Positions 43,891-53,412 are shown, counted from the stretch's first letter. The stretch is 64,000 bases of DNA from Kineosporia corallincola (GCF_018499875.1 NZ_JAHBAY010000019.1:62001-126000); one strand, 5' to 3'. Translations and numbers: made by a program. The notes: generated by a model not told the origin, from the sequence alone.

Positions 43891-44913
43891 ATGAGCAACC
43901 AGAAACCCGCCGGCATCGCCGACGTCGCCGCCCGGGCCGGGGTGTCGGTGGGCACCGCGTCCAAAGCCCTGAACGGGCGCGGCAATCTGCGGGAGGAGAC
44001 CCGGGCCCGGGTGCGCGCCGCCGCCCAGGAACTGGAGTTCGCCCCCAGCACCGTCGCCCGCAGCCTGCTCACCGGCCGCACCTTCACGGTCGGTGTGATC
44101 ACCACCGACAGCTACGGCCGCTTCAGCATCCCGATCATGCGCGGCACCGAGGACGCCCTCGGCCAGGGCGAGATGCTGGCCTTCCTGTGCGACAGCCGCG
44201 ACGACCCGATCCGCGAGCAGCACCACCTCAAACGCCTGCTGGAGCGCCGGGTCGACGGCATCATCGTGGCCGGGCGCCGCACCGACGCCCGGCAGCCGAT
44301 CGGCACCGGCCTGCCGGTGCCGGTGGTCTACGCGCTCGCCCCCAGCGCCGACCCGGCCGACATCAGCGTCACCAGCGACGAGCACGGCGCCGCCCGGCTG
44401 GCCGTCGACCACCTGGTGCGCACCGGCCGCCGCCGCATCGCCCACATCACCGGCCCGCACTCACACGCCTCGGCCCGCGAGCGCGCCGCCGGCACTCTCG
44501 AGGCGCTGCGCGGGCACGGGCTGGAACTGGCCGGTGAGCCCTGGTTCGGCAGCTGGTCGGAGGCCTGGGGGCGGTTCGCGGTGGCCCAGCTGCTGCGCGG
44601 CCGGCCCGACGCCGGCAGCGGCACCGCCGGCCTGCCGTTCGACGGGGTGTTCTGCGGCGCCGACGTGATCGCCCGCGGGGCCACCGACGCGCTGCGCGAG
44701 GCCGGGGTGTCGCTGCCGATGCAGGCCGGGGTGGTCGGCGTGGACAACTGGGGTGTGGTGGCCGAGGCCGCGCGCCCGCCGCTGACCACCGTCGACCTGG
44801 GTCTGGAGGAGATCGGCAGACGGTCGGGCGAGCTCCTGCTGTCCGCGATCGACGGCACTTCCGCCCCTGGCCTGCACATCGTTCCCGCCAACCTCGTGGT
44901 TCGCGAGTCCTGA
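43891..44913 (+). CDS. LacI-family transcriptional regulator
   Basis: 340 residues: a LacI helix-turn-helix and hinge (about 8-60; GIADVAARAGVSVGTASKALNGRGNL) and a periplasmic-binding-protein-like sensor domain, starting FTVGVITTDSYGRFSIPIM. The expected final motif of the family, VVGVDNWGVVAEAARPPLTTVDLGLEEIG, is present. It is divergent from the GH127-importer operon and probably represses it until its sugar is present. GAGGGG precedes ATG 43891. Confidence 0.93.
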   Translation: MSNQKPAGIADVAARAGVSVGTASKALNGRGNLREETRARVRAAAQELEFAPSTVARSLLTGRTFTVGVITTDSYGRFSIPIMRGTEDALGQGEMLAFLCDSRDDPIREQHHLKRLLERRVDGIIVAGRRTDARQPIGTGLPVPVVYALAPSADPADISVTSDEHGAARLAVDHLVRTGRRRIAHITGPHSHASARERAAGTLEALRGHGLELAGEPWFGSWSEAWGRFAVAQLLRGRPDAGSGTAGLPFDGVFCGADVIARGATDALREAGVSLPMQAGVVGVDNWGVVAEAARPPLTTVDLGLEEIGRRSGELLLSAIDGTSAPGLHIVPANLVVRES

Positions 44914-45033
44914 CCGCGCGTGCGGCGCCGCCCCGCCCCTCCCCCGGCGTGCCCTCGGCTGGCTATCATTCCCGGTCCGTAAACTCGCCATGACCGGCGT
45001 GTTTCTGGATCCACGCATGCCAAGGAGGGCCGT

Positions 45034-47535
45034 GTGATCGTCGAGCGACTGGACCGGGGCTGGACACTGCGCGGGATCTCCGGCGTCCCCGACTCGGTAC
45101 CGGGGGCGCGGGAGAACATCCCCGCGAACGTCCCCGGCAACGTCCACGCCGATCTGCTCGAGGCCGGGCTGATCCCCGATCCCTACGTCGGTGAGCACGA
45201 GGCCGCCCTGTCGTGGATGCACCGCGCGGCCTGGGAGTACACGCTCGACCTGCGCGCCCCGGCGGCGGAGCCGGGTGAGCGCGCCGACCTGGTGTTCGCC
45301 GGGCTGGACACGGTCGCGACGATCACCCTGGGCGGCCACGAACTGGGCACGACCCGGAACATGCACCGCAGCTACCGGTTCGATGCCGGCTCCCGGCTGT
45401 CCGCGGCGGGTGCGCCGCTGAGCGTGCGGTTCGACCCCGCCCTGGCCCACGCCGAACGCCAGTCCGCCCGGCTGGGCCGCCGCCCGCACGCGAACATCCA
45501 CCCCTACAACGCGATTCGCAAGGCCGCGTTCGGGTTCGGCTGGGACTGGGGGCCGGACCTCCAGGGCGCCGGGCTGTGGCGGCCGGTCACCCTCCAGCGC
45601 TGGCGGGTGGCCCGGCTGGCCTCGGTGCGGCCGCTGGTCACGGTGGACGACGACGGCACCGGCCGGGTCGAGGTGCACGTGGAGGTCGAACGTGGCGACG
45701 CCACGGGCGATCTCGACCTCCAGCTGACGCTGAGAGACCTCGGTGGGTCCACCGTGCGAGTCACCGGCACCTGCGCCACCGTGGTGCACACCGTGCCCGA
45801 CCCACCGCTGTGGTGGCCCGCCGGTCACGGGCAGCAGCCCCTGATCGGCCTGACCGTCGCCCTGTTCCACGGCGACGAGCAGCTCGACGTGTACCGGCGC
45901 GACGTGGGGTTCCGCTCCGTCCGCCTGGACCAACCCTACGACCAGCCCTACGACCACCCGGCCGAGAGTGCCGGCCGGGCGCTGAACCTCGTGGTCAACG
46001 GCCGCCCGGTGTATGTCAAGGGCGTCAACTGGATCCCCGAGGACGCCCTGCTGACCGGGGTCTCGGCCGGTGACTACTCCGCGGCGGTGGGCCGGGCGGT
46101 CGCGGCCAACGCCAACCTGCTGCGGGTGTGGGGCGGCGGCATCTACGAGGACCGGGCCTTCTACCAGGCCTGCGACGAGCAGGGCGTGCTGGTCTGGCAG
46201 GACTTCGCGCTGGCCTGCGCGGCCTACGCGGAGAAACCGCCGCTGCGGGAGGAGATCCTGGCCGAGGCCCGGGAGAACATCACCCGGCTCAGCCCACACC
46301 CCAGCCTGGTGCTGTGGAACGGCGGCAACGAGAACCTCTGGGGTCACGAGGACTGGGGCTGGCGGCGCAAACTGCTGGGCCGCAGCTGGGGCGCCGGCTA
46401 CTACCACTCGGACTTCCCGAAGCTGCTGGCCGAACTCGACCCGACGCGTCCCTACCTGCCGGGCAGCCCGTCCAGCCCGGGCTACGGCGCCTCCGAGGTG
46501 CACCCGAACGACGAGCACCACGGGGTGCGGCACGAGTGGGAGGTGTGGAACCGGCTCGACTACACCGCCCACGGCGAGCACGTGCCCCGGTTCTGCGCGG
46601 AGTTCGGCTGGCAGGCTCCGCCCACCTGGTCCACGCTGGTAGCCGCGGTCGGGCACGACTCGCTGGCCAAGGACGCGCCGGCGTTCCTCAGCCACCAGAA
46701 GGCGGCGCACGGCACCGCCAGGATCGACGCCGGGCTGGAGCACCACTTCGGCGTCCCCACCCGGTTCGCCGACTGGCACTGGGCCGCGCAGCTGAACCAG
46801 GCCCGGGCCACGGCTTTCGCCGTGGAGCACTTCCGCGCCCACGCACCCCGCACCAGCGGCTGCGTGCTCTGGCAGCTCAACGACTGCTGGCCGGTCACCT
46901 CGTGGTCCATGGTGGACGGCGAAAACCGGCTGAAACCAGCCTGGTACGCGTTGCGGCGCGCCTACGCGCCGAGGCTGCTGGGGTTCCGGACCAGCACCTT
47001 CGACGGCACCGGGACCGGCCTGCGGGTGGCCGTGATCAACGACGACGAGCAGCCTTTCGCCGGCGTGCTCACCCTGCGCCGGGCCACGTTCGGCGGTGCG
47101 GTGCAGGCCGGCGGGTCATTGCCGTTCGACGTGCCGGCCCGCGGCGTCCAGCTGCTCGACGTGCCCGCCGTGCTGGCCGCCCCCGGTGACCCGCACGCCG
47201 AGGTGCTCGTGGCCGAGGCCGGAACGCTGCGCGCCATCCACTGTTTCGCGATCGACCGCGACCTGGCCTACGAGCCCCGCCCGTTCCAGGCCACCGCCCG
47301 GCACCTGCACGACGACCTGTTCGCGGTCACCGTCACGGCCACCTCGTTCGCGCGGGACGTCACCGTGCTGGCCGACCGCGCCGACCCGGACGCCGTCGCC
47401 GACGAGGCCCTGGTGTCGCTGCTGGCCGGGGAGTCCCACACCTTCCGTGTGCAGGCCCCGCACCGCCCCGACCCCGCGGCCCTGACCCATCCCCTGGTGC
47501 TGCGCTGCGCCAACGACGTCATCGGGCCGGCCTGA
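45034..47535 (+). CDS. Beta-mannosidase-like glycoside hydrolase, family 2
   Basis: 833 residues with the domain series of GH2 beta-mannosidases: jelly-roll sugar-binding domain (1-190), Ig-like domain, TIM barrel (about 310-600) and C-terminal beta domains. The acid/base is Glu433 in NGGNENLWG and the nucleophile Glu523 in CAEFGWQ. GFGWDWGP and VKGVNWIPEDAL are characteristic of the mannosidase subgroup. It is cytosolic. GTG 45034 has AAGGAGGG upstream. It follows the LacI gene on the same strand with its own promoter region, so it may be part of the same glycan-use regulon. Confidence 0.92.
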   Translation: MIVERLDRGWTLRGISGVPDSVPGARENIPANVPGNVHADLLEAGLIPDPYVGEHEAALSWMHRAAWEYTLDLRAPAAEPGERADLVFAGLDTVATITLGGHELGTTRNMHRSYRFDAGSRLSAAGAPLSVRFDPALAHAERQSARLGRRPHANIHPYNAIRKAAFGFGWDWGPDLQGAGLWRPVTLQRWRVARLASVRPLVTVDDDGTGRVEVHVEVERGDATGDLDLQLTLRDLGGSTVRVTGTCATVVHTVPDPPLWWPAGHGQQPLIGLTVALFHGDEQLDVYRRDVGFRSVRLDQPYDQPYDHPAESAGRALNLVVNGRPVYVKGVNWIPEDALLTGVSAGDYSAAVGRAVAANANLLRVWGGGIYEDRAFYQACDEQGVLVWQDFALACAAYAEKPPLREEILAEARENITRLSPHPSLVLWNGGNENLWGHEDWGWRRKLLGRSWGAGYYHSDFPKLLAELDPTRPYLPGSPSSPGYGASEVHPNDEHHGVRHEWEVWNRLDYTAHGEHVPRFCAEFGWQAPPTWSTLVAAVGHDSLAKDAPAFLSHQKAAHGTARIDAGLEHHFGVPTRFADWHWAAQLNQARATAFAVEHFRAHAPRTSGCVLWQLNDCWPVTSWSMVDGENRLKPAWYALRRAYAPRLLGFRTSTFDGTGTGLRVAVINDDEQPFAGVLTLRRATFGGAVQAGGSLPFDVPARGVQLLDVPAVLAAPGDPHAEVLVAEAGTLRAIHCFAIDRDLAYEPRPFQATARHLHDDLFAVTVTATSFARDVTVLADRADPDAVADEALVSLLAGESHTFRVQAPHRPDPAALTHPLVLRCANDVIGPA

Positions 47536-47604
47536 TCCCGCGCCGGCCGGCCTTCGGCGCGACCTTCCACGCGACCTTCCACGCGACCGGCCGGACCGGC
47601 CACC

Positions 47605-48480
47605 TCACTGGGCGGCCGCGAGCCGCTCCGCCACCTCCTCCAGCACCTTCACGTCGCCGGCGTACGGGTTCTCCGGCCGGGGCCAGTGGGTCAGCACGTC
47701 GGTGAAGCCGAGCTCGGCGGCACGCCCGGTCACCTCCTCGTAGAAGTCCGCGCTGCTCAGCGAGAACGGCACCGCCGGACGCTGCCCGGGCGCGTCGAGC
47801 ATCAGGTACCGCCGGAACGGCTCCTGCTCGCGCCCGGCCAGGGCGAGCGACTCGTCGAGGATCTTGCCCTGCCCGGCCAGCCCGTCGATCCATTCGCCCA
47901 GGCTGTCGGCGGACGGGCCGAGGGTCATCCAGCCGTCGCCCACCCGCCCGGCGTAGCGCACGCCGCGCGGGCCGTTGGCGGCCACGACCACCGGCAGGTC
48001 CGGCACCGCGGGCAGGTGCCGCGCGTCACTGGTGGAGAACCAGCGGCCCTGCGTGCTCACGTGGTCCTCCGAGCGCAGCCGCAGCAGCAGGTCGGTGAAC
48101 TCCTGGAACCGGTCGACGCGCTCGCGCACGCTCAGCGGTTCCTGGCCGAGGATGCGTGAGTCCAGGTCGCCGCCGGTGCCGACGCCCAGCACGAAGCGGC
48201 CGCCGGAGATGTCGTGCAGGGCCTGGGCCTCGCGGTACAGCGCCAGCGGGTGCCGGAAGTTCGGCGCGCACACGGCCGTTCCCAGCCCGATCGTACTGGT
48301 GACGGTGGCGGCGGCGCTCAGCGTGGGCACACCGGCGAACCACGGCGAGTTCGGCAGGCCGCCCCAGACCAGGTGATCGTAGGTCCAGGCGTGGTCGAAA
48401 CCCATGTCCTCGGCCGCGGTCCACAGCGGACGCGAGCGCGCCCAGGGCTGGTCGGTGAGGATGATGACGCCGTGCTTCAC
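47605..48480 (-). CDS. LLM-class F420-dependent oxidoreductase
   Basis: 291 residues of the bacterial luciferase-like TIM-barrel family. GFDHAWTYDHLVWGG near the start, GLGTAVCAPNFRHPLALYREAQALHDISGGRFVLGVGTGG in the middle and YAGRVGDGW later are typical of actinobacterial members that use coenzyme F420 or FMN. The substrate is unknown. GTG 48480 is chosen because the barrel begins right there (VKHGVIILTD). It converges with the beta-mannosidase gene; the 69-bp gap holds a short 12-bp tandem repeat (GCGACCTTCCAC). Confidence 0.9.
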   Translation of the reverse strand: MKHGVIILTDQPWARSRPLWTAAEDMGFDHAWTYDHLVWGGLPNSPWFAGVPTLSAAATVTSTIGLGTAVCAPNFRHPLALYREAQALHDISGGRFVLGVGTGGDLDSRILGQEPLSVRERVDRFQEFTDLLLRLRSEDHVSTQGRWFSTSDARHLPAVPDLPVVVAANGPRGVRYAGRVGDGWMTLGPSADSLGEWIDGLAGQGKILDESLALAGREQEPFRRYLMLDAPGQRPAVPFSLSSADFYEEVTGRAAELGFTDVLTHWPRPENPYAGDVKVLEEVAERLAAAQ

Positions 48481-48599
48481 GCTGACCTGCAATCGTCGCG
48501 GGCGGTCGGGGAACGGCCGCCAGGCTATCGGGCCGTTGACACACCCTGCGTAACCTGCCTGTAATGGACGGGCCTGGGCCACGGGGAGGTAGAACGCTC

Positions 48600-48929
48600 A
48601 TGCATGACGACGTCGCCTGCATCATCGGCGAGATCCGGCGCCTCACCACACCTTTGCCCGGTGCCAGACCCGTTGCGGCGGGGCCGGACCCGCGACCGGC
48701 CGGCCCGCTCACCCCCGCCGTCGTCCTGCGGCTTCCCGTCGCCGCGCGGCACGTGCTCGCCCTGGCCGCCCAGGGGCACCCGGTGAGCCGGATCGCGCTG
48801 CTCACCGCCACCGCCCCGGCCCTCGCCGACAGCCGATTGCGGTACGCGGCAGGCCAACTCGGCCTGAGCCCGGACTTCGGCACGGACCCCGGTGTGCGCC
48901 CCCGCCCCGGCGCGGTCAGCCGGACGTGA
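48600..48929 (+). CDS. Small hypothetical protein, partner of a LuxR-type gene
   Basis: 109 residues, not recognised. The segment LPVAARHVLALAAQGHPVSRIALLTATAPALADSRLRYAAG follows the spacing of a LuxR-type helix-turn-helix but lacks its conserved Thr/Glu positions, so it could be a degenerate copy of the domain in the next protein. ATG 48600 has GGGGAGG 9 nt upstream. Its stop overlaps the next GTG by 4 nt, so the two proteins are made together and may interact. Confidence 0.7.
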   Translation: MHDDVACIIGEIRRLTTPLPGARPVAAGPDPRPAGPLTPAVVLRLPVAARHVLALAAQGHPVSRIALLTATAPALADSRLRYAAGQLGLSPDFGTDPGVRPRPGAVSRT

Positions 48930-49288
48930 CCGTGACCGCGGCCCAGCTCGAAGAGGCCCGCCGCTCGTTCGCCCAGCTGCGCTGCCTGGCCGGTTCCACA
49001 CCGGACCCGGAACTGCGCGAACGCCTGCACCAGACCGCCGCCCGGCTTCTCGACGCCATCGTCGCCCCGGTCACCGGCCAGCACGTGCGGCCCCTGAAGC
49101 TGACCGTCCGGGAGATCGACGTGCTGGCCGTCGTGGCCATCGGGGCCACCAACAGCGAGGTGGCCGAGCGGCTGGGCATCACCACCGAGACGGTGAAGGG
49201 TTATCTGCGCACCGCCATGCACAAGCTCCAGGCGACCAACCGGTTCAGCGCCGTGCAGTCCGCCCGGCGCCACCGCTTCATCCCCTGA
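48926..49288 (+). CDS. Short LuxR-type HTH protein
   Basis: 120 residues. An N-terminal helical region (1-55) is followed by a C-terminal LuxR/FixJ-type helix-turn-helix: LTVREIDVLAVVAIGATNSEVAERLGITTETVKGYLRTAMHKLQA. There is no receiver or ligand domain of normal size, so activity may depend on the partner encoded just before it. The stop overlaps the end of the convergent MMPL gene by 11 bp. Confidence 0.88.
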   Translation: MTVTAAQLEEARRSFAQLRCLAGSTPDPELRERLHQTAARLLDAIVAPVTGQHVRPLKLTVREIDVLAVVAIGATNSEVAERLGITTETVKGYLRTAMHKLQATNRFSAVQSARRHRFIP

Positions 49289-51461
49289 GGCCCCCCGACC
49301 CGGCACCGTGAGCACCGTCGTTCTCGCGGTCGTTCTCGCGGTCGGCCGCGCGGGAGAGCCGGCCCGGCCACCAGAACCAGCGCCCCAGCAGGGTGACCAG
49401 GGCGGGAACCAGCACGCTGCGCACCAGCAGGGTGTCGAGCAGCACCCCGAACCCGACGATCACGCCGATCTGGGTGAGCACGATCAGCGGCAGCACCCCG
49501 AGCACCGCGAACACCGCCGCCAGCAGCACGCCGGCGCTGGTGATCACCCCGCCGGTCACCGCCAGGGCCACCGAGATCGGGCCTCTGGCAACGTCTGTGG
49601 CGATGTCTGCCGCGACGTCTGCCGTCTCACCGCCCGATCGCACCCGCTCGGCCTCCTCCTTGGCCCGGGTGGTCAGGAAGATGTTGTAGTCCACCCCGAG
49701 CGCGACCAGGAACAGGAAGGCCAGCAGCGGCACGGTCAGGTCCAGGGCGGGGAAACCGAACCAGTGCTCGAACGCGACCCAGGCCGCGCCCATCGCCGCG
49801 GCGTAGGTGGCCACGACGGTGAGCACCAGCACCACCGCGGCCACCAGCGAGCGCAGCAGCAGGAGCAGCACACCCAGCACCACGGCCAGGACCAGCGGGA
49901 TGATCAGCAACCGGTCGCGGTGGGCCACCTCGTCGGCGTCCAGCGCCTCGGCGTCGGACCCGCCGACCAGGGCGCCCGCGTCGATTTCGCGGATCGTGGA
50001 ACGGATCTCGCCGATGATGCGGAAGGACGCGTCGCTGGCCGGCGCCGAGTCCAGCACCACGTCGATCGCCGTGCGCCCCGAGCCGTCGGCCGAGGGCCGG
50101 GCGGAGCGCACGCCCTCGACGTCCCCCAGCACCTGCACGGCGCGATCGGCGACGTCGCTGCCGACCACCACGACCGTCGGCTCGGACGACCCGGCCGGGA
50201 AGTGCTCGCCGAGCGTCTCCTGCCCGGTGACCGACTCCGGCGTGGCGCGGAACTGCTCGGTCTGCGAGAGCCCGGTGCGCAGCCCGGCCAGCGGGATGAT
50301 CAGGACGGCCAGCAGGGCGGCACCCGCCAGCCCGACCAGCACCGGGCGCCGGGTGACGGCCCCGGCCACCCGCCACCAGATCCCGGCCCGCACGTCCAGC
50401 TCGCCGGTCCCGGCGGTGCGCACGTGCGGCACGAAGGGCCAGAACAGCCGGCGGCCGGGCACGGTCATCGCCGCGGGCAGCACCAGCAGGGCGTACAGGA
50501 CGGCGGTCACGATGCCGAGCGCACCGCCCAGGCCGATGTTGCGGCTGGACGGGCTGTCGGCGAACCCCAGGCACAGCAGCGCGAGCACCACCGTGCCGGA
50601 ACTGGCCAGGATCGCCGGGGCGGCCCGGTCGACGGCGACCTTCATCGCGTCGTAACGGTTCTCGTGACGGCGCAGCTCCTCCCGGTAGCGGGCGATCAGC
50701 AGCAGCGCGTAGTTCGTGCCGGCCCCGAACACCAGCACCGAGGTGATGCCGACGGAGGCACCGTCGGTGGTGAACGGCAGCACCTTGGTGCCGGCGGCGA
50801 CCACGGTGACGGCCACCTGGTCGGCCACGCCGACCACGGCCAGCGGCACCAGCCACAGCCAGGGGCTGCGGTAGGTCAGCAGCAGCAGGAGCGCCACCAC
50901 GATCGCGGTGAAGGCCAGCAGCCGGGTGTCGGCGCCGTCGAACACCCCGGCCAGGTCGACGGTGAACGCCGGCCCGCCGGTCACCTGCGCCCGCAACCCG
51001 TCCGGCAGGCCGGCCAGATCGGCGCGCATCGCCTCGACGATCGTCACCAGCTCGTCGTTGGACGCGGACGACGACAGCGGCACCCCGACGACGGCGGCCT
51101 CGCCGTCGTCGGAGACCTGCTGGAACGTCTGTGACCCGGCGACCGCGTACCGCTCCAGGTTCTTCACCAGCGACTGAACGGTGGCCCGGTCGTCCTGGGT
51201 CAGTGCCTGGCCGTTCCTGTCGATGACGACGATCGCCGGCACCACCTCGCTGCCACCGAGCTCGTCGCGCACCTGCGCGGCCTGGCGTGACTCGGCACCG
51301 GCCGGGACGTTGGCCACGCCGTTGCCCGACTCCTCGGCGGCGATCGGGGCCGCGAGGGCGAGCCCGGAGAAGACCACCGCGATCAGGACGACCAGCCGGC
51401 TCAGCCTCGGGCCCACCAGGTGCGGCAGGCGGCGTTTAGTTCCACCGTCGAATAGTTCCAC
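49278..51461 (-). CDS. MMPL/RND-type membrane transporter
   Basis: 727 residues with the duplicated layout of MMPL exporters: one helix, an extracytoplasmic domain, five to six helices, then the same again. GAGTNYALLLIARYREELRR and LGVDYNIFLTTRAKEEAER are the paired motifs of the helix-4 region that carry the proton-relay residues. Such proteins export lipids, siderophores or drugs. GTG 51461 lies 7 nt after TACTCT and has no ribosome binding site, so the mRNA is probably leaderless. The divergent MarR gene is the likely regulator. Confidence 0.92.
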   Translation of the reverse strand: MELFDGGTKRRLPHLVGPRLSRLVVLIAVVFSGLALAAPIAAEESGNGVANVPAGAESRQAAQVRDELGGSEVVPAIVVIDRNGQALTQDDRATVQSLVKNLERYAVAGSQTFQQVSDDGEAAVVGVPLSSSASNDELVTIVEAMRADLAGLPDGLRAQVTGGPAFTVDLAGVFDGADTRLLAFTAIVVALLLLLTYRSPWLWLVPLAVVGVADQVAVTVVAAGTKVLPFTTDGASVGITSVLVFGAGTNYALLLIARYREELRRHENRYDAMKVAVDRAAPAILASSGTVVLALLCLGFADSPSSRNIGLGGALGIVTAVLYALLVLPAAMTVPGRRLFWPFVPHVRTAGTGELDVRAGIWWRVAGAVTRRPVLVGLAGAALLAVLIIPLAGLRTGLSQTEQFRATPESVTGQETLGEHFPAGSSEPTVVVVGSDVADRAVQVLGDVEGVRSARPSADGSGRTAIDVVLDSAPASDASFRIIGEIRSTIREIDAGALVGGSDAEALDADEVAHRDRLLIIPLVLAVVLGVLLLLLRSLVAAVVLVLTVVATYAAAMGAAWVAFEHWFGFPALDLTVPLLAFLFLVALGVDYNIFLTTRAKEEAERVRSGGETADVAADIATDVARGPISVALAVTGGVITSAGVLLAAVFAVLGVLPLIVLTQIGVIVGFGVLLDTLLVRSVLVPALVTLLGRWFWWPGRLSRAADRENDRENDGAHGAGSGGLRG

Positions 51462-51468
51462 AGCGGAA

Positions 51469-51478
51469 AGAGTATGAT
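51469..51478. promoter_or_regulatory. Overlapping divergent -10 elements of the MMPL and marR genes
   Basis: On the minus strand TACTCT (51474 to 51469) sits 7 nt before the MMPL GTG; on the plus strand TATGAT (51473-51478) sits 6 nt before the MarR GTG 51485. The hexamers share two base pairs, so only one polymerase could bind at a time. TAGTTCCAC occurs twice nearby (51437-51445 and 51453-51461), 16 bp apart, as possible regulator sites. Confidence 0.5.
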
Positions 51479-51484
51479 GATCGC

Positions 51485-52063
51485 GTGCAGGACCACAATC
51501 CGAAACGCCCGGCCCGCCCCGAGACTCCCGGCCGGAGCACCGCCCAGAGCACCCACCGGACCGACGAACCGGCCGACGGGCAGCCTCGCCGGCGCCACGC
51601 CCACGGCGACCCGCGCCCCGAGGCGATCCGCGCGGTCCGGGCCATGGCCGCGTTCGCCAGCGAGTCGGAGATGTACCTGGCCGCCACCGGCCGCGAGGGC
51701 GCGATGCACCGCACCGACCTCAACGGCCTGCGCGTGGTGATGGCCGGATCCGAGTCCGAGCCGGTCACCCCACGCCGCCTCAGCGAGGCCCTCCAGCTCA
51801 GCGCCCCCGCCACGTCCGCCATGCTCGACCGGCTCGAGCGCCTGGGCCACGTCGAACGCCACCCCCACCCCAGCGACCGCCGCTCTGTGGTGGTCACCGC
51901 CACCGAGCACGCCCGCACCGTGGGCGCCTCGATGTTCGGCCGGGTCGGCGCGCACATGGCCCCCGTGCTCGCCGGGCGCAGCGCCGGGGAACTGGCACTC
52001 ATCGCCCAGTTCCTCGAAGACGCCACGGCCGCCACCAGCTCCGCGCGCGCCGACATCCCCTGA
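51485..52063 (+). CDS. MarR-family transcriptional regulator
   Basis: 192 residues. A disordered basic N-terminal tail of about 45 residues precedes a winged-helix MarR domain: GLRVVMAGSESEPVTPRRLSEALQLSAPATSAMLDRLERLGHVERHPHPSDRRSVVVTAT spans the recognition helix and wing with the DRR motif. Members usually repress an adjacent exporter until a ligand binds. It is divergent from the MMPL gene with only 23 bp between start codons, and probably controls it and itself. Confidence 0.92.
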   Translation: MQDHNPKRPARPETPGRSTAQSTHRTDEPADGQPRRRHAHGDPRPEAIRAVRAMAAFASESEMYLAATGREGAMHRTDLNGLRVVMAGSESEPVTPRRLSEALQLSAPATSAMLDRLERLGHVERHPHPSDRRSVVVTATEHARTVGASMFGRVGAHMAPVLAGRSAGELALIAQFLEDATAATSSARADIP

Positions 52064-52197
52064 CCGCGCGTCACCGTCCGAGGGCTGGTCCGGCCGGTAA
52101 CGTCCGACCATTACACTCCCCCATGTCATAGCTGGCGCCGCTCGCCGCTGAATGTCGTGGTTAGTCGTGGTTACACGCCTCGGGAGGGGCTTTTCCG

Positions 52198-53412
52198 TTG
52201 GTCCAGAGCCTCGCCGGTGACACCGAAGTCGTACCCGGGGCCGCACCCCGGCTGATCCCGGCCGGGCAACCGGGCGTGCAGGCCGCGGCGGTGCTGTCCC
52301 TGGGCCGGGCGATCCTCGTCGCCCGGCTGATCCTGTCGTTCCTCTACGCCGTCACGGCCGTGCTCCTCAGCGGCGCCGACGCGCAGTCCCTCCAGCGCTA
52401 CGCCGTCCCGCTCGCGATCATCGCGGCCGTCACGTCCACCGAGCTGGCCACGCTGCGCCGGATGGCCAACGGCCCGCCCCGGGTGCTGCTGGTGCTGGCC
52501 GACTCCGCGGTGGCGCTGGTGCTGTTCCTGGTCTGGACCGGCGACCCGGTCTACGTCGTCTACCAGATCGGCGCCGCCGCCCTGGCCGGTGCGATGCTCG
52601 GCCTGCACGGCGCCCCGCTGTGGCTGGGCCAGGCCGTCCAGGCCGCCGCGACCTGCTGGTTCGTGCTCGCCGACAAGGTCGCGCCGCTGGCGACCACCGT
52701 GGTGCTGGTCACCGCGCCGGCCCTGATCCTCGCCGCCGGCGCCTCCTCGATCACGCTGGCACAGCTGATCCGCGACCGCCTCAACCGCGACCTCGACCCG
52801 TCCGTGCCGGTAGCCGTCATCCACGACGCGGTCAGCACCACACTGCGCCGCTCCTGCCTGGCCTGGTTCCGGCTGCCCCGGTTCGGCCGCCGCACCTCCT
52901 CGGGACCCGGTCCGCTGGCCGACGAGCTGGCCCGGCTGCTCACCCAGGACACCCTGACGGCACTGGAACAGGCCGAGATCCCGGTCGGGGGTGTGCGGTT
53001 CGACTACTCGCACGAGGACTTCGCCGACAGCCTCGACGCGCTCTGCCACGAGTGGGCCGCCTCCACGAACATCCATCTGCGCACCGATCTGCCACCGGTC
53101 TGGCTGCGGGTTCCGGTGCGTCACCAGCTCGCCCTGATCGTCGACGACGCCCTGACGAACGTCTCCGAGCATGCCCACGCCACCCGGGCCCAGGTCGAGC
53201 TCACCGAACGGAGGCAGGGCGTGACCATCACCGTCAAGGACAACGGCCAGGGCTTCGTGGTCCCGTCCGACCCGGCGACGCTGCGCGGCGGCGACTACGA
53301 CGGGATCTGCCGGATGATCTCGCGCTCGTCGTACCTGGGCGCCAACCTCACCATCACCACCGCGCCGTACTCCGGCACCGAGATCAGGGTCCGGCTCGAG
53401 GGGAAGCGATGA
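52198..53412 (+). CDS. Orphan membrane sensor kinase-like protein
   Basis: 404 residues from a TTG start (GGGAGGGG about 9 nt upstream). The N-terminal 190 residues hold about six membrane helices with no large outer loop. The C-terminus has a HATPase-type ATP domain: an N-box-like VDDALTNVSEHAHATRA and G1 box VKDNGQGF. The expected DHp His motif is only suggested by VIHDAVSTTL, and the second Gly box is degenerate (GGDYDGICRM). No response regulator is adjacent. The next gene, a surface CBM-like protein, overlaps its stop by 4 nt. GTCGTGGTTA is repeated twice just upstream. Confidence 0.8.
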   Translation: MVQSLAGDTEVVPGAAPRLIPAGQPGVQAAAVLSLGRAILVARLILSFLYAVTAVLLSGADAQSLQRYAVPLAIIAAVTSTELATLRRMANGPPRVLLVLADSAVALVLFLVWTGDPVYVVYQIGAAALAGAMLGLHGAPLWLGQAVQAAATCWFVLADKVAPLATTVVLVTAPALILAAGASSITLAQLIRDRLNRDLDPSVPVAVIHDAVSTTLRRSCLAWFRLPRFGRRTSSGPGPLADELARLLTQDTLTALEQAEIPVGGVRFDYSHEDFADSLDALCHEWAASTNIHLRTDLPPVWLRVPVRHQLALIVDDALTNVSEHAHATRAQVELTERRQGVTITVKDNGQGFVVPSDPATLRGGDYDGICRMISRSSYLGANLTITTAPYSGTEIRVRLEGKR

